From: Pseudomonas serbica
GTDB lineage: Bacteria > Pseudomonadota > Gammaproteobacteria > Pseudomonadales > Pseudomonadaceae
DNA length: 64,000 nucleotides
Direction of reading: 5' to 3'
Assembly (NCBI RefSeq): GCF_028823535.1
Contig: NZ_JAQIYM010000090.1
Coordinates: forward strand, 1 to 64,000
Positions 49,186-58,883 of the stretch are shown piece by piece. The position numbers and the translations under genes were made by a program. How positions within the stretch are numbered: position 1 is the stretch's first letter; each line of letters starts with the position of its first letter. Under the pieces are notes generated by a model. It ran no database searches, was not told the origin of the DNA, and worked only from the letters and a program-made list of their open reading frames with translations.

Positions 49186-50112
49186 ATGCGCCGACACTTC
49201 ACGAAACTCCTTTTGCCCCTAGTAATCAACTTGGTCTTCGCTGGCCATAGTCAGGCAGAGCCTTACTACCTAGAGCACTGGTGGAAAGACGAGGCGGGGG
49301 AGACGCAGCATTTTGGCCTTACTATCGGTGAGTCCAGAATGCGCATAGCCATGACAGCTGGCCGAGACATGTATGGCCATGAACAATTGCGAGATAAGGT
49401 CATGGACGAAGCCAAGATCCTGTCCCAGCAACTCTCTTCGGCTGATGTGCAAGTGAGTCTCAGAACCTTTGGCGAATCCTACGAGATCAGTTACACCTAC
49501 AGGGAGGGCAGTGAAGCCATGGCCAAGGAGGCCTATCTAAAGGTCAAAGCTTACATCGATGGCGCGTTCGACGAGCTGCGCCCGATCACCTACTACCGTT
49601 ATGACCAGGAGCTGAAAGAGCTGATCATCAACTACGAGGACATCATCCTCGACTATGCCGACATCATAGGTGTCACCCATCAGTTCTTTCAGCGGCGAGA
49701 CTCCGGTAAAACGCAATCGCAGATGATCAACGACCGGCTCAATTTTCTCCAGTCGATCCCTTACGACGCCCTTCAGAACAACGAGTTTGGCATGCTGACG
49801 CCCATCCGAATGCTGGTGGAGAAGCAAGGGGATTGCGAGAGCAAACAGGTCTACATGGCCGGTTTGTTAAAAAAGATGTATCCGAACCGCTCGGTATTTT
49901 TGGTGCTTTTGCCGGACAAAGAACACATCGTCTCGGCGGTAGAAATGCCTGAAGCTCCTGACGAATTGGCCTACATCAAAGACGGAAAACGCTACTTGAT
50001 AGTCGACGCCACGGGCCCTTCGTATATCAATGCTGCAGACACGGTTGAATTAAGGCAGAAGTGGAATTTCGACTATGGCCGGCAGGTCTGGTACCCCGTA
50101 TACTTCAACTAG
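49186..50112 (+). CDS. Secreted transglutaminase-like cysteine protein
   Basis: 308 residues from the ATG at 49186; a TTG at 49174 would add four residues. A signal peptide (LLLPLVINLVFAGHSQA) of about 25 residues is followed by a mature periplasmic or secreted chain. The triad of the transglutaminase fold can be placed: Cys 217 in GDCESKQVYMAGLLKKM, His 247 in KEHIVSAVE and Asp 274 in IVDATGP. Family members act as proteases or cross-linking enzymes; a bacterial transglutaminase-like cysteine proteinase role is likely. The N-terminal 130 residues have no recognised domain. Confidence 0.75.
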   Translation: MRRHFTKLLLPLVINLVFAGHSQAEPYYLEHWWKDEAGETQHFGLTIGESRMRIAMTAGRDMYGHEQLRDKVMDEAKILSQQLSSADVQVSLRTFGESYEISYTYREGSEAMAKEAYLKVKAYIDGAFDELRPITYYRYDQELKELIINYEDIILDYADIIGVTHQFFQRRDSGKTQSQMINDRLNFLQSIPYDALQNNEFGMLTPIRMLVEKQGDCESKQVYMAGLLKKMYPNRSVFLVLLPDKEHIVSAVEMPEAPDELAYIKDGKRYLIVDATGPSYINAADTVELRQKWNFDYGRQVWYPVYFN

Positions 50113-50198
50113 TCGATCCTTCCCCGAAGGGGCCTGGTTCGTTTTTGCTCGTGTCTGTGTATGCATGTAACTCTCAATTATTCAGGATCGCTATTGCC

Positions 50199-50609
50199 AT
50201 GACCAAAGAATATCGTGTGCCTACTAAGGTCGGCGTTACGGCGACGTTGTTGTGGCCGGTACCCACGGCAAATGGCCCGATTGCTATCATCAAGGTGGAA
50301 AACCCTTACAAGCAGGTTCATGACGTGACGGCGGCGAACTTGTCAGTCGACATGGCCAAGATGCTGCACAAGGATCTGAAAGCGAAATTCAGCACTCTAT
50401 TGATGCTTGAGAACGCTGGAACGGCCCAAGAGTCGGCTGCAATGGTAGGCGTAACCTGCATGGAAACCCCCAACCATGATGTCAACCTGGTCTGGGACTA
50501 CAAGAGCCTGCATACGATCCTTAAGTTGTTGAGTCTCGCTCCAGCGGTGTTGTCCGAGAAATATCCGTTGAAGGACATTCCTAAAACCAGTGAGCGGCGC
50601 ACAGCTTAA
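50199..50609 (+). CDS. Unknown small protein
   Basis: 136 residues from the ATG at 50199, with CAGGATCG upstream. It reads as a mixed alpha/beta soluble protein (VGVTATLLWPVPTANGPIAIIKV; VDMAKMLHKDLKAKFSTLLML). No motif recognised. The gene follows the transglutaminase-like gene by 86 bases. Confidence 0.6.
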   Translation: MTKEYRVPTKVGVTATLLWPVPTANGPIAIIKVENPYKQVHDVTAANLSVDMAKMLHKDLKAKFSTLLMLENAGTAQESAAMVGVTCMETPNHDVNLVWDYKSLHTILKLLSLAPAVLSEKYPLKDIPKTSERRTA

Positions 50610-50693
50610 AAGGCAAAGCAACACGGTTAACTCGCAACCTGGTTAACCTGTCAATTTATCGCGTATGATAGCAACAGACTAAGAGGTTGGATC

Positions 50694-51728
50694 ATGCGTG
50701 TATTGTTCATCTACGAACAGGGCCCTGCTCAGCAATCCCTGCACCAGCTTAAGTGTTGTGCGCAGGCGCTGAGGGCTCAGTTCGAAGGCGTCAGAATCAT
50801 CCTGGCGACTAACAACAACCTCCCGGATGTCGACCTGACCTGGGTTGACAAGGTCTATTCAACCGTAACGGTCAAGATCCAAACCAATCACGTCGCAGAA
50901 GGCCCTTGGCGCCACCTGCACAACGCTGGCTGGACGGATCCGACCCTTCGGCAGACCATTTATCAATCCTGGTCTGTACTCCTGCGAAAACTCAAGCCTG
51001 ATGCCATTGTGGCCTCCGGCGCCCACAGCGCCATGCTGGTGGCTGTCCTGGAAAACATCAGAGTGATTCAGGTCGGTGACAGTCAATTGATTGCTGATGT
51101 GAAAGACTGGCCGAAGGAGTCCTCATTCCCAGAGCTGGAGCATTGGCTACACAACATCACAGGGAGAACTGCGGGTCAGCTCATCGACAAGCCCGGCGTC
51201 GTTTTTGCAGCCAAAAGCCTCGACCGTGATCGTACCGGGTTGATCCTGCGAGTTGCTCCGGATTTGGCGGGCGTCGGCAAGAAGGACTTCAAAGGTCAGG
51301 TGCTGGCGATCTGGGACACCCGGCATGTGAACACCCCTGAGCTGATGGAAAAGGGGCAGTCGCTGTGGGGTGATGGGTTTGTCATGATTTCCCCTGAGGA
51401 AGCCTTCACCGATGGGTACAGCATTGAGTCGATTGCCGAGGCTGCACCACTGATCATCACCCAATACGACATGTTGTGGTCATCCAAGGCCATTGAGCTG
51501 GGTCTGCCGCTGTTCGGAACTCCGCTACGCCGGCACCAGGTGGAGATTGGAGAGCGTGCTGAGCAATCCCGCCTGAGCTATGGGCTGTCTGGGGACATGC
51601 GTATGCTGGAAGACTACCACCGTGAAGCGTTTGTCTTTGACGCCTGGGCTAAGGGCCGTACGGAGAGCGCCAAGGGGCAGTTCTGCGACCTTGGAGTGGC
51701 GATGCGGGCGTTGCTCGAAAAGCGTTGA
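50694..51728 (+). CDS. GT-B-like protein, possible glycosyltransferase
   Basis: 344 residues. The start MRVLFIYEQGPAQQS looks like the first strand of a GT-B fold with a short glycine-poor loop, and the C-terminal half has VLAIWDTRHV and AAPLIITQYDMLWSSKAIELGLPLFGTPL (in pieces), a layout like the nucleotide-sugar binding half of UGT-type enzymes. I see no exact signature, so function is uncertain. It overlaps no neighbour but is followed after 10 bases by the next gene, forming a pair. Confidence 0.5.
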   Translation: MRVLFIYEQGPAQQSLHQLKCCAQALRAQFEGVRIILATNNNLPDVDLTWVDKVYSTVTVKIQTNHVAEGPWRHLHNAGWTDPTLRQTIYQSWSVLLRKLKPDAIVASGAHSAMLVAVLENIRVIQVGDSQLIADVKDWPKESSFPELEHWLHNITGRTAGQLIDKPGVVFAAKSLDRDRTGLILRVAPDLAGVGKKDFKGQVLAIWDTRHVNTPELMEKGQSLWGDGFVMISPEEAFTDGYSIESIAEAAPLIITQYDMLWSSKAIELGLPLFGTPLRRHQVEIGERAEQSRLSYGLSGDMRMLEDYHREAFVFDAWAKGRTESAKGQFCDLGVAMRALLEKR

Positions 51729-51738
51729 GGGGAGTTGA

Positions 51739-52125
51739 ATGCGCAAAGGCCAATTTAACTGGTATCAGGCTACGGTCTTAATCGGCGAAGGACTTGAGAT
51801 CCATCGTTTTCCGCTTGAGGCCGATTCAAATCGCAGTGATTACCGAGCCTTGACCAGTATCGGTTGGTTTGGCAGTCGTGACTTTACGGAAGACCTGTCA
51901 GTTATTTTCGAGCCGCTACGCCTGGTTGCCCGTATGGAAGCGGAGCGGAAAAAGCGTGAAGACTACGTGTATGACTGGCGTGACGATCCCCATTTTCTTC
52001 AGGCATCGCTGTGGGACTTCTACGCGGCCATTGGCTTCAGCCACAAAACCAAGAAATGGGGGATGCGCCCACCGTTGGGGGAGATTCTTACGCTTGAGCA
52101 GCTTAAAGACAGGGTTAAAAAATAG
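51739..52125 (+). CDS. Unknown small protein
   Basis: 128 residues starting MRKGQFNWYQATVL, with GAGGGGAG upstream. The chain is rich in Trp and Tyr (WYQATVL; YDWRDDPHFLQASLWDFYAAIGF) and soluble. No family recognised. It follows the GT-B-like gene by ten bases and is probably co-transcribed. Confidence 0.65.
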   Translation: MRKGQFNWYQATVLIGEGLEIHRFPLEADSNRSDYRALTSIGWFGSRDFTEDLSVIFEPLRLVARMEAERKKREDYVYDWRDDPHFLQASLWDFYAAIGFSHKTKKWGMRPPLGEILTLEQLKDRVKK

Positions 52126-52213
52126 ACGAAAGCGTTTACCTGAAGATGGAACATCCGGATTTTTCGTTGTAGACCGGATCACCAACGACATTCACTGACT
52201 ATTCGAGAGCCCC

Positions 52214-52768
52214 ATGCATACGGTACCTGCACAGCGCGTTGACGAGCTTCCATCGGTAGAAACCCAGGTCTCCCTCCATGTGTTGGAGGCCTTGTCGCCC
52301 ATGTCTTCCAACCTTGCCTATATTCGCGTGGCAGGGCTTGTGGTGACCGTGCCGGAACACATCGAAGCCGAATATGTGGCCAAGCACGGCGAGAAGGCCC
52401 AGGGGTTCATCGACGTGTTGCTCGGCAGAAAGGATGCCAACTTATCGGTGATCGTAAAAGTCTGGAAGCGGCTGGGTGATTTTGAGAAGGTTGCCATCCG
52501 AGTCTTGGAAGACTTGGAGCCGATGTATCCCAACCTCGCGTTCGCTCGCAAGGAAGGGCTGGTGGTGACCGTACCTGAAGATATCGAAGCCGCCTATCTG
52601 GCCAAGCACGGCGAAAAAGGCCAATGGTTTATCGACGTGCTGCTCGGCAGGAAGGAAACCATCGCTTCGGTCAACGTAAAAGTCTTCATGCGTCTTGAAG
52701 ACCCTGAGACGGTAGCGCAATGGCTACGAGAAGGGGATGAGCGACGGGCAGCTGAGCAGGGCGCGTAA
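52214..52768 (+). CDS. Unknown protein with two tandem repeats
   Basis: 184 residues made of two repeats of about 72 residues. Repeat 1 (about 20-90) and repeat 2 (about 91-165) share LVVTVPE-(H/D)-IEA-(E/A)-Y, AKHGEK and FIDVLLGRK. The DNA of the two halves is also similar, so the duplication is fairly recent. The gene is convergent with the next tagged gene and ends 15 bases before it. Function unknown. Confidence 0.65.
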   Translation: MHTVPAQRVDELPSVETQVSLHVLEALSPMSSNLAYIRVAGLVVTVPEHIEAEYVAKHGEKAQGFIDVLLGRKDANLSVIVKVWKRLGDFEKVAIRVLEDLEPMYPNLAFARKEGLVVTVPEDIEAAYLAKHGEKGQWFIDVLLGRKETIASVNVKVFMRLEDPETVAQWLREGDERRAAEQGA

Positions 52769-52782
52769 CTGCCAGCGACTCG

Positions 52783-54129
52783 CTACAAGCCCAGGTCGTG
52801 GCTGAACGCGACCTGCCGAATCTTGAGGCACTTCTCCAGAATTTCCATACGGTTCGGCGCATTACCAATTTGCTTGTGAAGGGTGGTGGCCAGCTCCTCG
52901 TTCATGTCAGCCAGTACCGTCTGAAACTCCAGCACGCCAATTTTGATGACGGCTCGGATGGTCGCATCACGCCACCGGGTAATCTCCGGAGCCTCAATGC
53001 TATAGCGATTCTTGAGGACTTCATTCAACACCTGGCCCGGTGTGGCGCCTATCGAATCGAAACGATCTTCGGCCTGAACACGATCCTCCATACGAGTGAT
53101 CTGTGCCCGAATATTGTCCAGATACAGACTAACCAATTCGGCGCCGCGTCCTTGTTGGATGGCAAACTCGACCAGCTTATCGCTGGGCGGAAATGCTTCG
53201 CTCGCGACCAAAACCGCGAGGTTGTCCAACACAAAGTTCCCAGTATTCTGGAGAAGACCTAGCTCTTTGTTCCCTCTCAGAATGCTGTTGAAGAAGAAAC
53301 AGGGCTTCTTCAGCTTGATCGAATATTCCAGATGATCACCCAGGGTAAGGTGATCGAGCAGTGTCTTCTCTGAAAATGCTTCCAGTAGCCAAACAAAAGA
53401 CTTCTGCCCAGAGTTGTCATTCAGGTGCGTCCTGGCCAGGCTGATCAAGCTCTGGTCGCCCAACACAGACCTCACCACTTCGATGTAAGCCGGGTTGAGT
53501 GCGTCCTTTGTGTACAAATCCTGGAGTGTTGTATGGAGGAGGTGCACATGCTTTGACGCCTTGAAGGCAGCCAGTACGCATTTAAGTGACTGGGGAAGGT
53601 TTAGTTCACATAGGCCGGCGATCATGCCTTCCGCTTTGCTGAAAACTAACCTTTTCTCCAGTGCTCGGCCAAGGTGTTCGACAAAGGCTTCGTCGATGCC
53701 TGCGTTCCCGGCCATCAACGCCTTCGACTTTTTGGTAACCTGGGGTGAAACTTCTTCTAGCAGGTTCATGTTCGTCCGGTGCTGATAGCCTTTGATCAGG
53801 CTGGCGGCGTCGAGGAGCGCTTGGTCGGCGTCAAACTCCTCTTCATCCTGATTGACCAGGACGTAATTGAGCATCGACAAGGTGTGATTAAAGCAAAAAC
53901 CCGTGGGCACAGGGCGAGAAGCTACAGCCGCACTGGCCAGATTTGGCAGACGGGTGGCGACAGCCATTTGGGAGACGATGTGATACACAGCCTCAGCACT
54001 CATGGCCGCCAGGTCATTTTCAAGGTAAGTCCGCTCTTCGGCGGTCATATTCTTGATTCTTTCTCCCAGCAGCGCCTTTTCTGAAAATGCTGGGAGAGTG
54101 AAATTTTCCCCGAGGAAGGTGTTCTGCAT
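52783..54129 (-). CDS. Unknown protein with C-terminal DLGL tag (pair member A)
   Basis: 448 residues starting MQNTFLGENFTLPAFSEK at 54129. It is a paralogue of the next gene: both begin M-(Q/D)-NTFLG, both have IDEAFVEHLGRAL near residue 155 and YQHRTNMNL or YVHRTNMNL near residue 125. Helical, soluble, no membrane segment. The C-terminus reads IRQVAFSHDLGL. It ends 31 bases downstream of pair member B in transcription order and should be co-transcribed with it. Function unknown. Confidence 0.8.
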   Translation of the reverse strand: MQNTFLGENFTLPAFSEKALLGERIKNMTAEERTYLENDLAAMSAEAVYHIVSQMAVATRLPNLASAAVASRPVPTGFCFNHTLSMLNYVLVNQDEEEFDADQALLDAASLIKGYQHRTNMNLLEEVSPQVTKKSKALMAGNAGIDEAFVEHLGRALEKRLVFSKAEGMIAGLCELNLPQSLKCVLAAFKASKHVHLLHTTLQDLYTKDALNPAYIEVVRSVLGDQSLISLARTHLNDNSGQKSFVWLLEAFSEKTLLDHLTLGDHLEYSIKLKKPCFFFNSILRGNKELGLLQNTGNFVLDNLAVLVASEAFPPSDKLVEFAIQQGRGAELVSLYLDNIRAQITRMEDRVQAEDRFDSIGATPGQVLNEVLKNRYSIEAPEITRWRDATIRAVIKIGVLEFQTVLADMNEELATTLHKQIGNAPNRMEILEKCLKIRQVAFSHDLGL

Positions 54130-54160
54130 GCTTACGTCTCTTTCGTGGTTGGGGGATGTT

Positions 54161-55519
54161 TCACATACCTAAGTCGGAACAGAACGCGACCTGGCGAATC
54201 TTCATGAACTTCTTCAGGATTTCATCTCGGTTCGCTACGGTGCCCATGTCCTTGTAGATCGCCATTGCAGCTGGTTCATGGATGTCGGCTAGGCTCTCGG
54301 CAAACTCCAGCACACCAGTGGTGGTGATAGCCCGGATGGTTGCGTTGCGCCAGGTTTTGATGTCCCGAGCTTCAGGCAGTTCATAGCGAATGTTGAACAC
54401 CTCGCTCAACACCGCGCCTTGGGTATTGGCCTTAGCGTCGAAGCGATGCTCAGGGTTCACATCGCGGAAATCATCCAGCCCCGAAATCATGGACGCTATT
54501 TTGTCCAGGTAAACGCTTACCAGCTCCTGGCCCCGTTTTGAATCCCTGGCAAAGTAGGCAAAAGATTCACTCGGTGCCAGTTTTTCGTGCTTGATGAGGG
54601 TAGCCAGGTTGTTCAACACAAACGTGGCAGATTGTTCGTAGATCCCAGAGCCTTTGGTTCCCGCCAGAATGTCGCTGAAAAAATCACAGGCCTTTTTCGC
54701 CTTGATAGAAGCTGCAAGCTGCTGATCCAGGGTGGCCTGGTTGATCACAACCGCTTCTGTCAATTCACTCACTATCCAGTTGAAGGATGTGAGGCCGGCT
54801 TTCTTTTCGTTAATGTTCAACCTGGCCAGGTTAATCAGAACGTCATCGCCCAACTCGGCACGAATGGTTTTGATGTAGGCGGGCGTCAAGGCATTGCCGT
54901 GGTAAAAGTCGTTTAAGAGGTTCGAACGAATGGCGTATTGCTCAGGCTCCTTGATCGTAACGAGGAAGGTTGCGAACGAGAGTGGAATATCAAGATCACG
55001 CAGGCCATAAATGATGTTTTGGGTCTGCGCGAAACTTGGTTTTTTAGTTAATGCACGCCCGAGGTGTTCAACAAATGCCTCGTCGATCTCGTGATGACCC
55101 GACAAGAGGGTTATCGATTCCTTCGTCAGCGACGTTGAGATACCTTCGATGAGGTTCATGTTGGTGCGGTGCACATACCCTTTGATCAGCTTAGCAACGC
55201 CGGAGACGGCAGCGGCCTTGTCGAATTTTTCGTCGAAAGGGGTTTTTAGCGCCAAGTTGATCATGGAGAGGGTGTTGTTGTAGTTGAAACCCGTTAAAGT
55301 TGGCCTGGATTCGATAGCCATGGTGACCAGGTGCGGTAATGCCTGAGCCTGAGTCATACCCTCAACGAAGTAGAATAGGGTATCAGCGGACATCTTCGAC
55401 AGGTCATTGAACAGGGCGGCTCGATCTTCATCAGAGATGTGTCTGATCCTCTCGGCCAGGGCTCGGCGCTCACGATCAGAGGCTGCTGGGTAATATTGCC
55501 CGAGGAAGGTGTTGTCCAT
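54161..55519 (-). CDS. Unknown protein with C-terminal DLGL tag (pair member B)
   Basis: 452 residues from the ATG at 55519, chosen because MDNTFLGQYYPAAS matches the start of pair member A and AAGAAGAGA lies upstream; the frame stays open to 55600. The body is homologous to member A along its whole length (GLRDLDIPLSFATFLVTIK, ATIRAITTTGVLEF). The C-terminus reads IRQVAFCSDLGM, with M in the last place of the tag. It is divergent from cca, about 110 bases apart. Function unknown. Confidence 0.8.
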   Translation of the reverse strand: MDNTFLGQYYPAASDRERRALAERIRHISDEDRAALFNDLSKMSADTLFYFVEGMTQAQALPHLVTMAIESRPTLTGFNYNNTLSMINLALKTPFDEKFDKAAAVSGVAKLIKGYVHRTNMNLIEGISTSLTKESITLLSGHHEIDEAFVEHLGRALTKKPSFAQTQNIIYGLRDLDIPLSFATFLVTIKEPEQYAIRSNLLNDFYHGNALTPAYIKTIRAELGDDVLINLARLNINEKKAGLTSFNWIVSELTEAVVINQATLDQQLAASIKAKKACDFFSDILAGTKGSGIYEQSATFVLNNLATLIKHEKLAPSESFAYFARDSKRGQELVSVYLDKIASMISGLDDFRDVNPEHRFDAKANTQGAVLSEVFNIRYELPEARDIKTWRNATIRAITTTGVLEFAESLADIHEPAAMAIYKDMGTVANRDEILKKFMKIRQVAFCSDLGM

Positions 55520-55629
55520 GCACGAGAATCTCTTCTTTGCCGTTGCGGCGTGAGTCATACTTGAATTTAACATGTGAGCGCGTGCGTAAGACACACGCAC
55601 TTGGTACCCGTCAGGGAGGATATAGGCCT

Positions 55630-57036
55630 ATGACATTTGAGAAGTGCTACAGAGTGGGGGGTTGTGTCCGGGATAGGCTGCTTGGCCTTGAGCCCACGGA
55701 TATCGACTATGTGGTGATCGGCGAATCACCGGAGTCAATGTTGAGTCGCGGCTTTACCCAGGTGGGCGGGGATTTCCCGGTCTTTCTGCACCCGGAAACC
55801 GGCGACGAGTACGCCCTTGGCCGCTCGGAAATCAGCACCGGTGATGGTTACAACGACTTCAAGTACAAGTGGGAAGGCATCACGCTGGAGCAAGATCTTG
55901 GGCGCCGGGATTGCACCATCAACGCCATGGCCGAGCTGGATGACGGAACGGTGTTCGATCCCTACGGCGGCCAACAAGACCTTCAAAATCGCACGCTGCG
56001 GCATGTCGGCCCGAGCTTTGCTGAGGATCCGTTGCGCATTCTGCGCGTAGCCCGCTTCGCGGCAAGGTACGACTTCTCTGTGGCGCCAGAGACCATGTCT
56101 CTGATGACTGAGATGACGTCCAAAGGGATGCTCAATCCAACGACGCCGAGCGGCAAGCCCAACATCAAGCCAGAACGGATTTGGAAAGAAACCGAGAAGG
56201 CGATGCTGACACCCAACCCACACGTCTATTTTGATGTGCTGGATGCCTGTGGGGCGCTGAAAGTCCTGTTCCCTGAACTAGAGCAGATGAAGGGCGTTCC
56301 ACAGCGGGATGATTACCACGCCGAGGGTGATGTCTGGATCCATACCAAGATGGTTCTCGATGAAGCGGCCAAGCTAACGACGGGCCATTCAACGGCGAGC
56401 TCTCTGCGGATTCGCATGGCTGCTTTGCTCCATGACCTGGGCAAGATCAAGACACCAGCCGATTTGCTGTGGTACGCGGACGGCTCCGTTCGTGGCCATC
56501 ACCATGGGCACGAAAATGTAGAACGTTTTGAGGGGCTTCTTGACACGCTGGCCGCCCGCATCAAGATGCCGTCTGAAATCCAGTACTTTGTGCACAAATG
56601 TGCGTTGACCCATCAAGAAGTACACCGCATTTCGTCAGCAGGTCGCCAGGGCCTTCAGGCGCTATATGAGCGCCTTGACCTTGATCGAATTCAGCGCCAT
56701 GACAAGGCCTTTTTAGGGGATGTGGCGACGATGTGCGCAGCGGATAACTTTGGCCGACGTATTCGTCAAAAGGATGGTTCGACCAAAAGGCCAGAAACGT
56801 ATCTGCAGGGAGCTTACCTGCTGAGCGCCATGGAAGCGGTGAGTTCGGTCAAGCCAGGCCCGATCATGCAGGCCACCATGGCGAAGGAAGAGGCACGGGC
56901 CATTGCAAGGAACCGGACACCGGATAAGGCGTTGATCCTGGAGGCTGCCAAGACGGCGGTGAGGACAGCTCGTCGCGATGCGGTTAGTCGCTTTCTCAAG
57001 GAGCAGCCGGAAACTGACTTCGGGCCAGGGCGTTAA
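55630..57036 (+). CDS. cca: CCA-adding tRNA nucleotidyltransferase with HD domain
   Basis: 468 residues from the ATG at 55630, with GGGAGGATA upstream. The polymerase beta-type head has GGCVRD (residues 9-14) and the metal-binding pair in DIDYVV (about 22-27), then RRDCTINAMA (about 93-102) and the DPLRILRVARFAARYDF region. An HD-type domain follows (LLHDLGKIKTPADL near residue 265). It resembles the multifunctional bacterial Cca (about 410 residues) with a longer C-terminus. It restores the 3' CCA of tRNAs. The tRNAs of this window encode CCA already, so a repair role is likely. Its presence beside a tRNA set suggests a self-supplied tRNA upkeep system. Confidence 0.9.
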   Translation: MTFEKCYRVGGCVRDRLLGLEPTDIDYVVIGESPESMLSRGFTQVGGDFPVFLHPETGDEYALGRSEISTGDGYNDFKYKWEGITLEQDLGRRDCTINAMAELDDGTVFDPYGGQQDLQNRTLRHVGPSFAEDPLRILRVARFAARYDFSVAPETMSLMTEMTSKGMLNPTTPSGKPNIKPERIWKETEKAMLTPNPHVYFDVLDACGALKVLFPELEQMKGVPQRDDYHAEGDVWIHTKMVLDEAAKLTTGHSTASSLRIRMAALLHDLGKIKTPADLLWYADGSVRGHHHGHENVERFEGLLDTLAARIKMPSEIQYFVHKCALTHQEVHRISSAGRQGLQALYERLDLDRIQRHDKAFLGDVATMCAADNFGRRIRQKDGSTKRPETYLQGAYLLSAMEAVSSVKPGPIMQATMAKEEARAIARNRTPDKALILEAAKTAVRTARRDAVSRFLKEQPETDFGPGR

Positions 57037-57197
57037 CTGGGTAGGGTGCCAAGGCCCTTGCCCTGTTGTTCCTGATATTCCGGCCAAAGACTAGGCCGGC
57101 AATATTGTTAAATAATTGACTGCGAACTTCGCCATTTCTTGCATTCTGGCAAACCTGAGCCATATTGCTTTTTGATCGAAATAATCTGGAGCCCACC

Positions 57198-57422
57198 ATG
57201 TCGAACGCAATGGACAGAAAAGCACCGTTGTACACCATCAAGAAGCGTGGCAAGTACCTAAAGGGTAGCTCTTACGCCACCGGCTACGGTTATTCGTTCT
57301 GCTGGACGAATGATCCGGAAAAAGCCCGGCACTACCAGCCAGACAATCCAAAACGGAGCGACGCTGGCGCCCTGGAATCTCATCGCCAGTTGACTAGAGG
57401 CGAAGTGATCCGCTTTAACTGA
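57198..57422 (+). CDS. Small unknown protein
   Basis: 74 residues from the ATG at 57198, with TGGAGCCC upstream. It is rich in Tyr, Gly and Lys (YTIKKRGKYLKGSSYATGYG, then YSFCWTNDPEKARHY). The DPEKAR stretch suggests a small domain that reads like those of some phage and plasmid proteins, but no family was recognised. A TTGACT element at 57114 may be its promoter. Confidence 0.6.
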   Translation: MSNAMDRKAPLYTIKKRGKYLKGSSYATGYGYSFCWTNDPEKARHYQPDNPKRSDAGALESHRQLTRGEVIRFN

Positions 57423-57532
57423 GCGGTCTTTTGCTGTTCGCCAGTCGTGGAGCTCCTTCGTTACGATAGAGAGATGGCCGGCAGGCAATAGTCCTGCCGG
57501 CGTTTCCTGAGTTCCCGTGGAGAGTGGCCGCA

Positions 57533-58795
57533 ATGAGTTCCAGTATTGATTTCGCTCAAAAGTTTCTGGCCGGCGCGGTGAAATCGTTCGATTTACCCAT
57601 CGAAGACACGCAAGCTTTCGCGAAGCTCTCCGAGACTTACAGCGAGAAAAACGCCTCGATTGAGTCCGCAGTGATGGAGCTGGCGCATGGCTCGTGCCAC
57701 GACCTAACCATCGGACTGGCTGATGCGCTGAGCCAGGAAGCGGTGATTGCCATTGTCGATGACGCTGGGATGCCGGTGCACAGTGGCTTGTACAACAGCG
57801 CAGCCCAACTGATCCTTGATGCCAATGGTGTTCACACCATAGAGGCGGCGGTGGCGTTCTGGAGCGGGATTACACGTCAGCCATGCAGTGCCAGGCTTAT
57901 GGAAGTGGACGAGTTGTATGGCATCTCTGGCTGCGATGAATCGTCTGCAGAGATCGCCCTTGAAGACTTCTCGATCATTGCTGACTTCATTCAGGAAAAC
58001 TTCATTTCAGTTGGACAGGCACTCTCGTCAGGGTCTTCTTCTCCAGTGGCTTCAATACCCGGAGGATCTAAGATCCCAGTAATCAAAGTGGCTTCGCTCT
58101 GGCACTGGGGATCCCTCGACGCCAGTCATAAGTTCGAGCGAGGGACAAGCTACGAAGGGAATCTATTCTCCATGTCTGCCTGTCCTGAAGCTTGGCAGCG
58201 TATCTCCAAATTCGGCGGTAAGAAGCTCCACCTCAAGGCAGACAGCACAACGCTGCTAGACTTGTATTCGATCCTCGATCCCATGACGTCGACTGCTGAA
58301 GCGCTGAAGCAAGAAATAACCGAATGGGGGATTGCCCAGGGTTTGCTGGAACCTCGGACGATTTTCAGTCTCAGTTGGTACGACGACGAGATGGATGGCG
58401 TTCAAAGCTACAGCTACAAAACCCGAGAGGACGCTGAGGCCGAAATGGAGGAGGGTGATGATAAAACGCTGTCGCAGGCCTGCATCCAGGTGGGTACCTC
58501 TGAATTGTTGGCCAGGCATGGTTTTCGTCCGCACGACATCATTGGTGTGGAATTTGCGATTATTGAATGGGCCAAGGAAAAATTCCCTGAGGTCATCTCC
58601 GGTGTTTACTGGCGAGACCCGCACGACCCGTATAACGGCGTGGCGCCTTGTGCTGGCCTCTTTCCTTTTGAGGTGTCCGGCCTAACTGCGGTTGATGGTT
58701 TTCCGGATGATGAGGTGGCGCTGAAAGGTGTCTCCAAAGTCAAATGGGTCGAGTTCGGAAAAACCACACTCGATCCTAGCGCACCCGAGCTATAG
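57533..58795 (+). CDS. Unknown protein
   Basis: 420 residues from the ATG at 57533, with GGAGAG upstream; a GTG at 57524 is possible. The N-terminal half is acidic and Ala/Ser rich; near residue 180 a Ser/Gly/Pro linker (SSGSSSPVASIPGG) separates a second domain that starts IPVIKVASLWHWGSLD and looks beta-rich with several aromatic residues (IFSLSWYDDEMDG). No tag, no signal peptide, family not recognised. Confidence 0.65.
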   Translation: MSSSIDFAQKFLAGAVKSFDLPIEDTQAFAKLSETYSEKNASIESAVMELAHGSCHDLTIGLADALSQEAVIAIVDDAGMPVHSGLYNSAAQLILDANGVHTIEAAVAFWSGITRQPCSARLMEVDELYGISGCDESSAEIALEDFSIIADFIQENFISVGQALSSGSSSPVASIPGGSKIPVIKVASLWHWGSLDASHKFERGTSYEGNLFSMSACPEAWQRISKFGGKKLHLKADSTTLLDLYSILDPMTSTAEALKQEITEWGIAQGLLEPRTIFSLSWYDDEMDGVQSYSYKTREDAEAEMEEGDDKTLSQACIQVGTSELLARHGFRPHDIIGVEFAIIEWAKEKFPEVISGVYWRDPHDPYNGVAPCAGLFPFEVSGLTAVDGFPDDEVALKGVSKVKWVEFGKTTLDPSAPEL

Positions 58796-58883
58796 CATTT
58801 CTTGGTACTCCCTTGACGATTAACCTCTAGAGGCATACAGTCTGTGCATTCATCTGCACCGAACGACACAAAGGGATTTCGCC

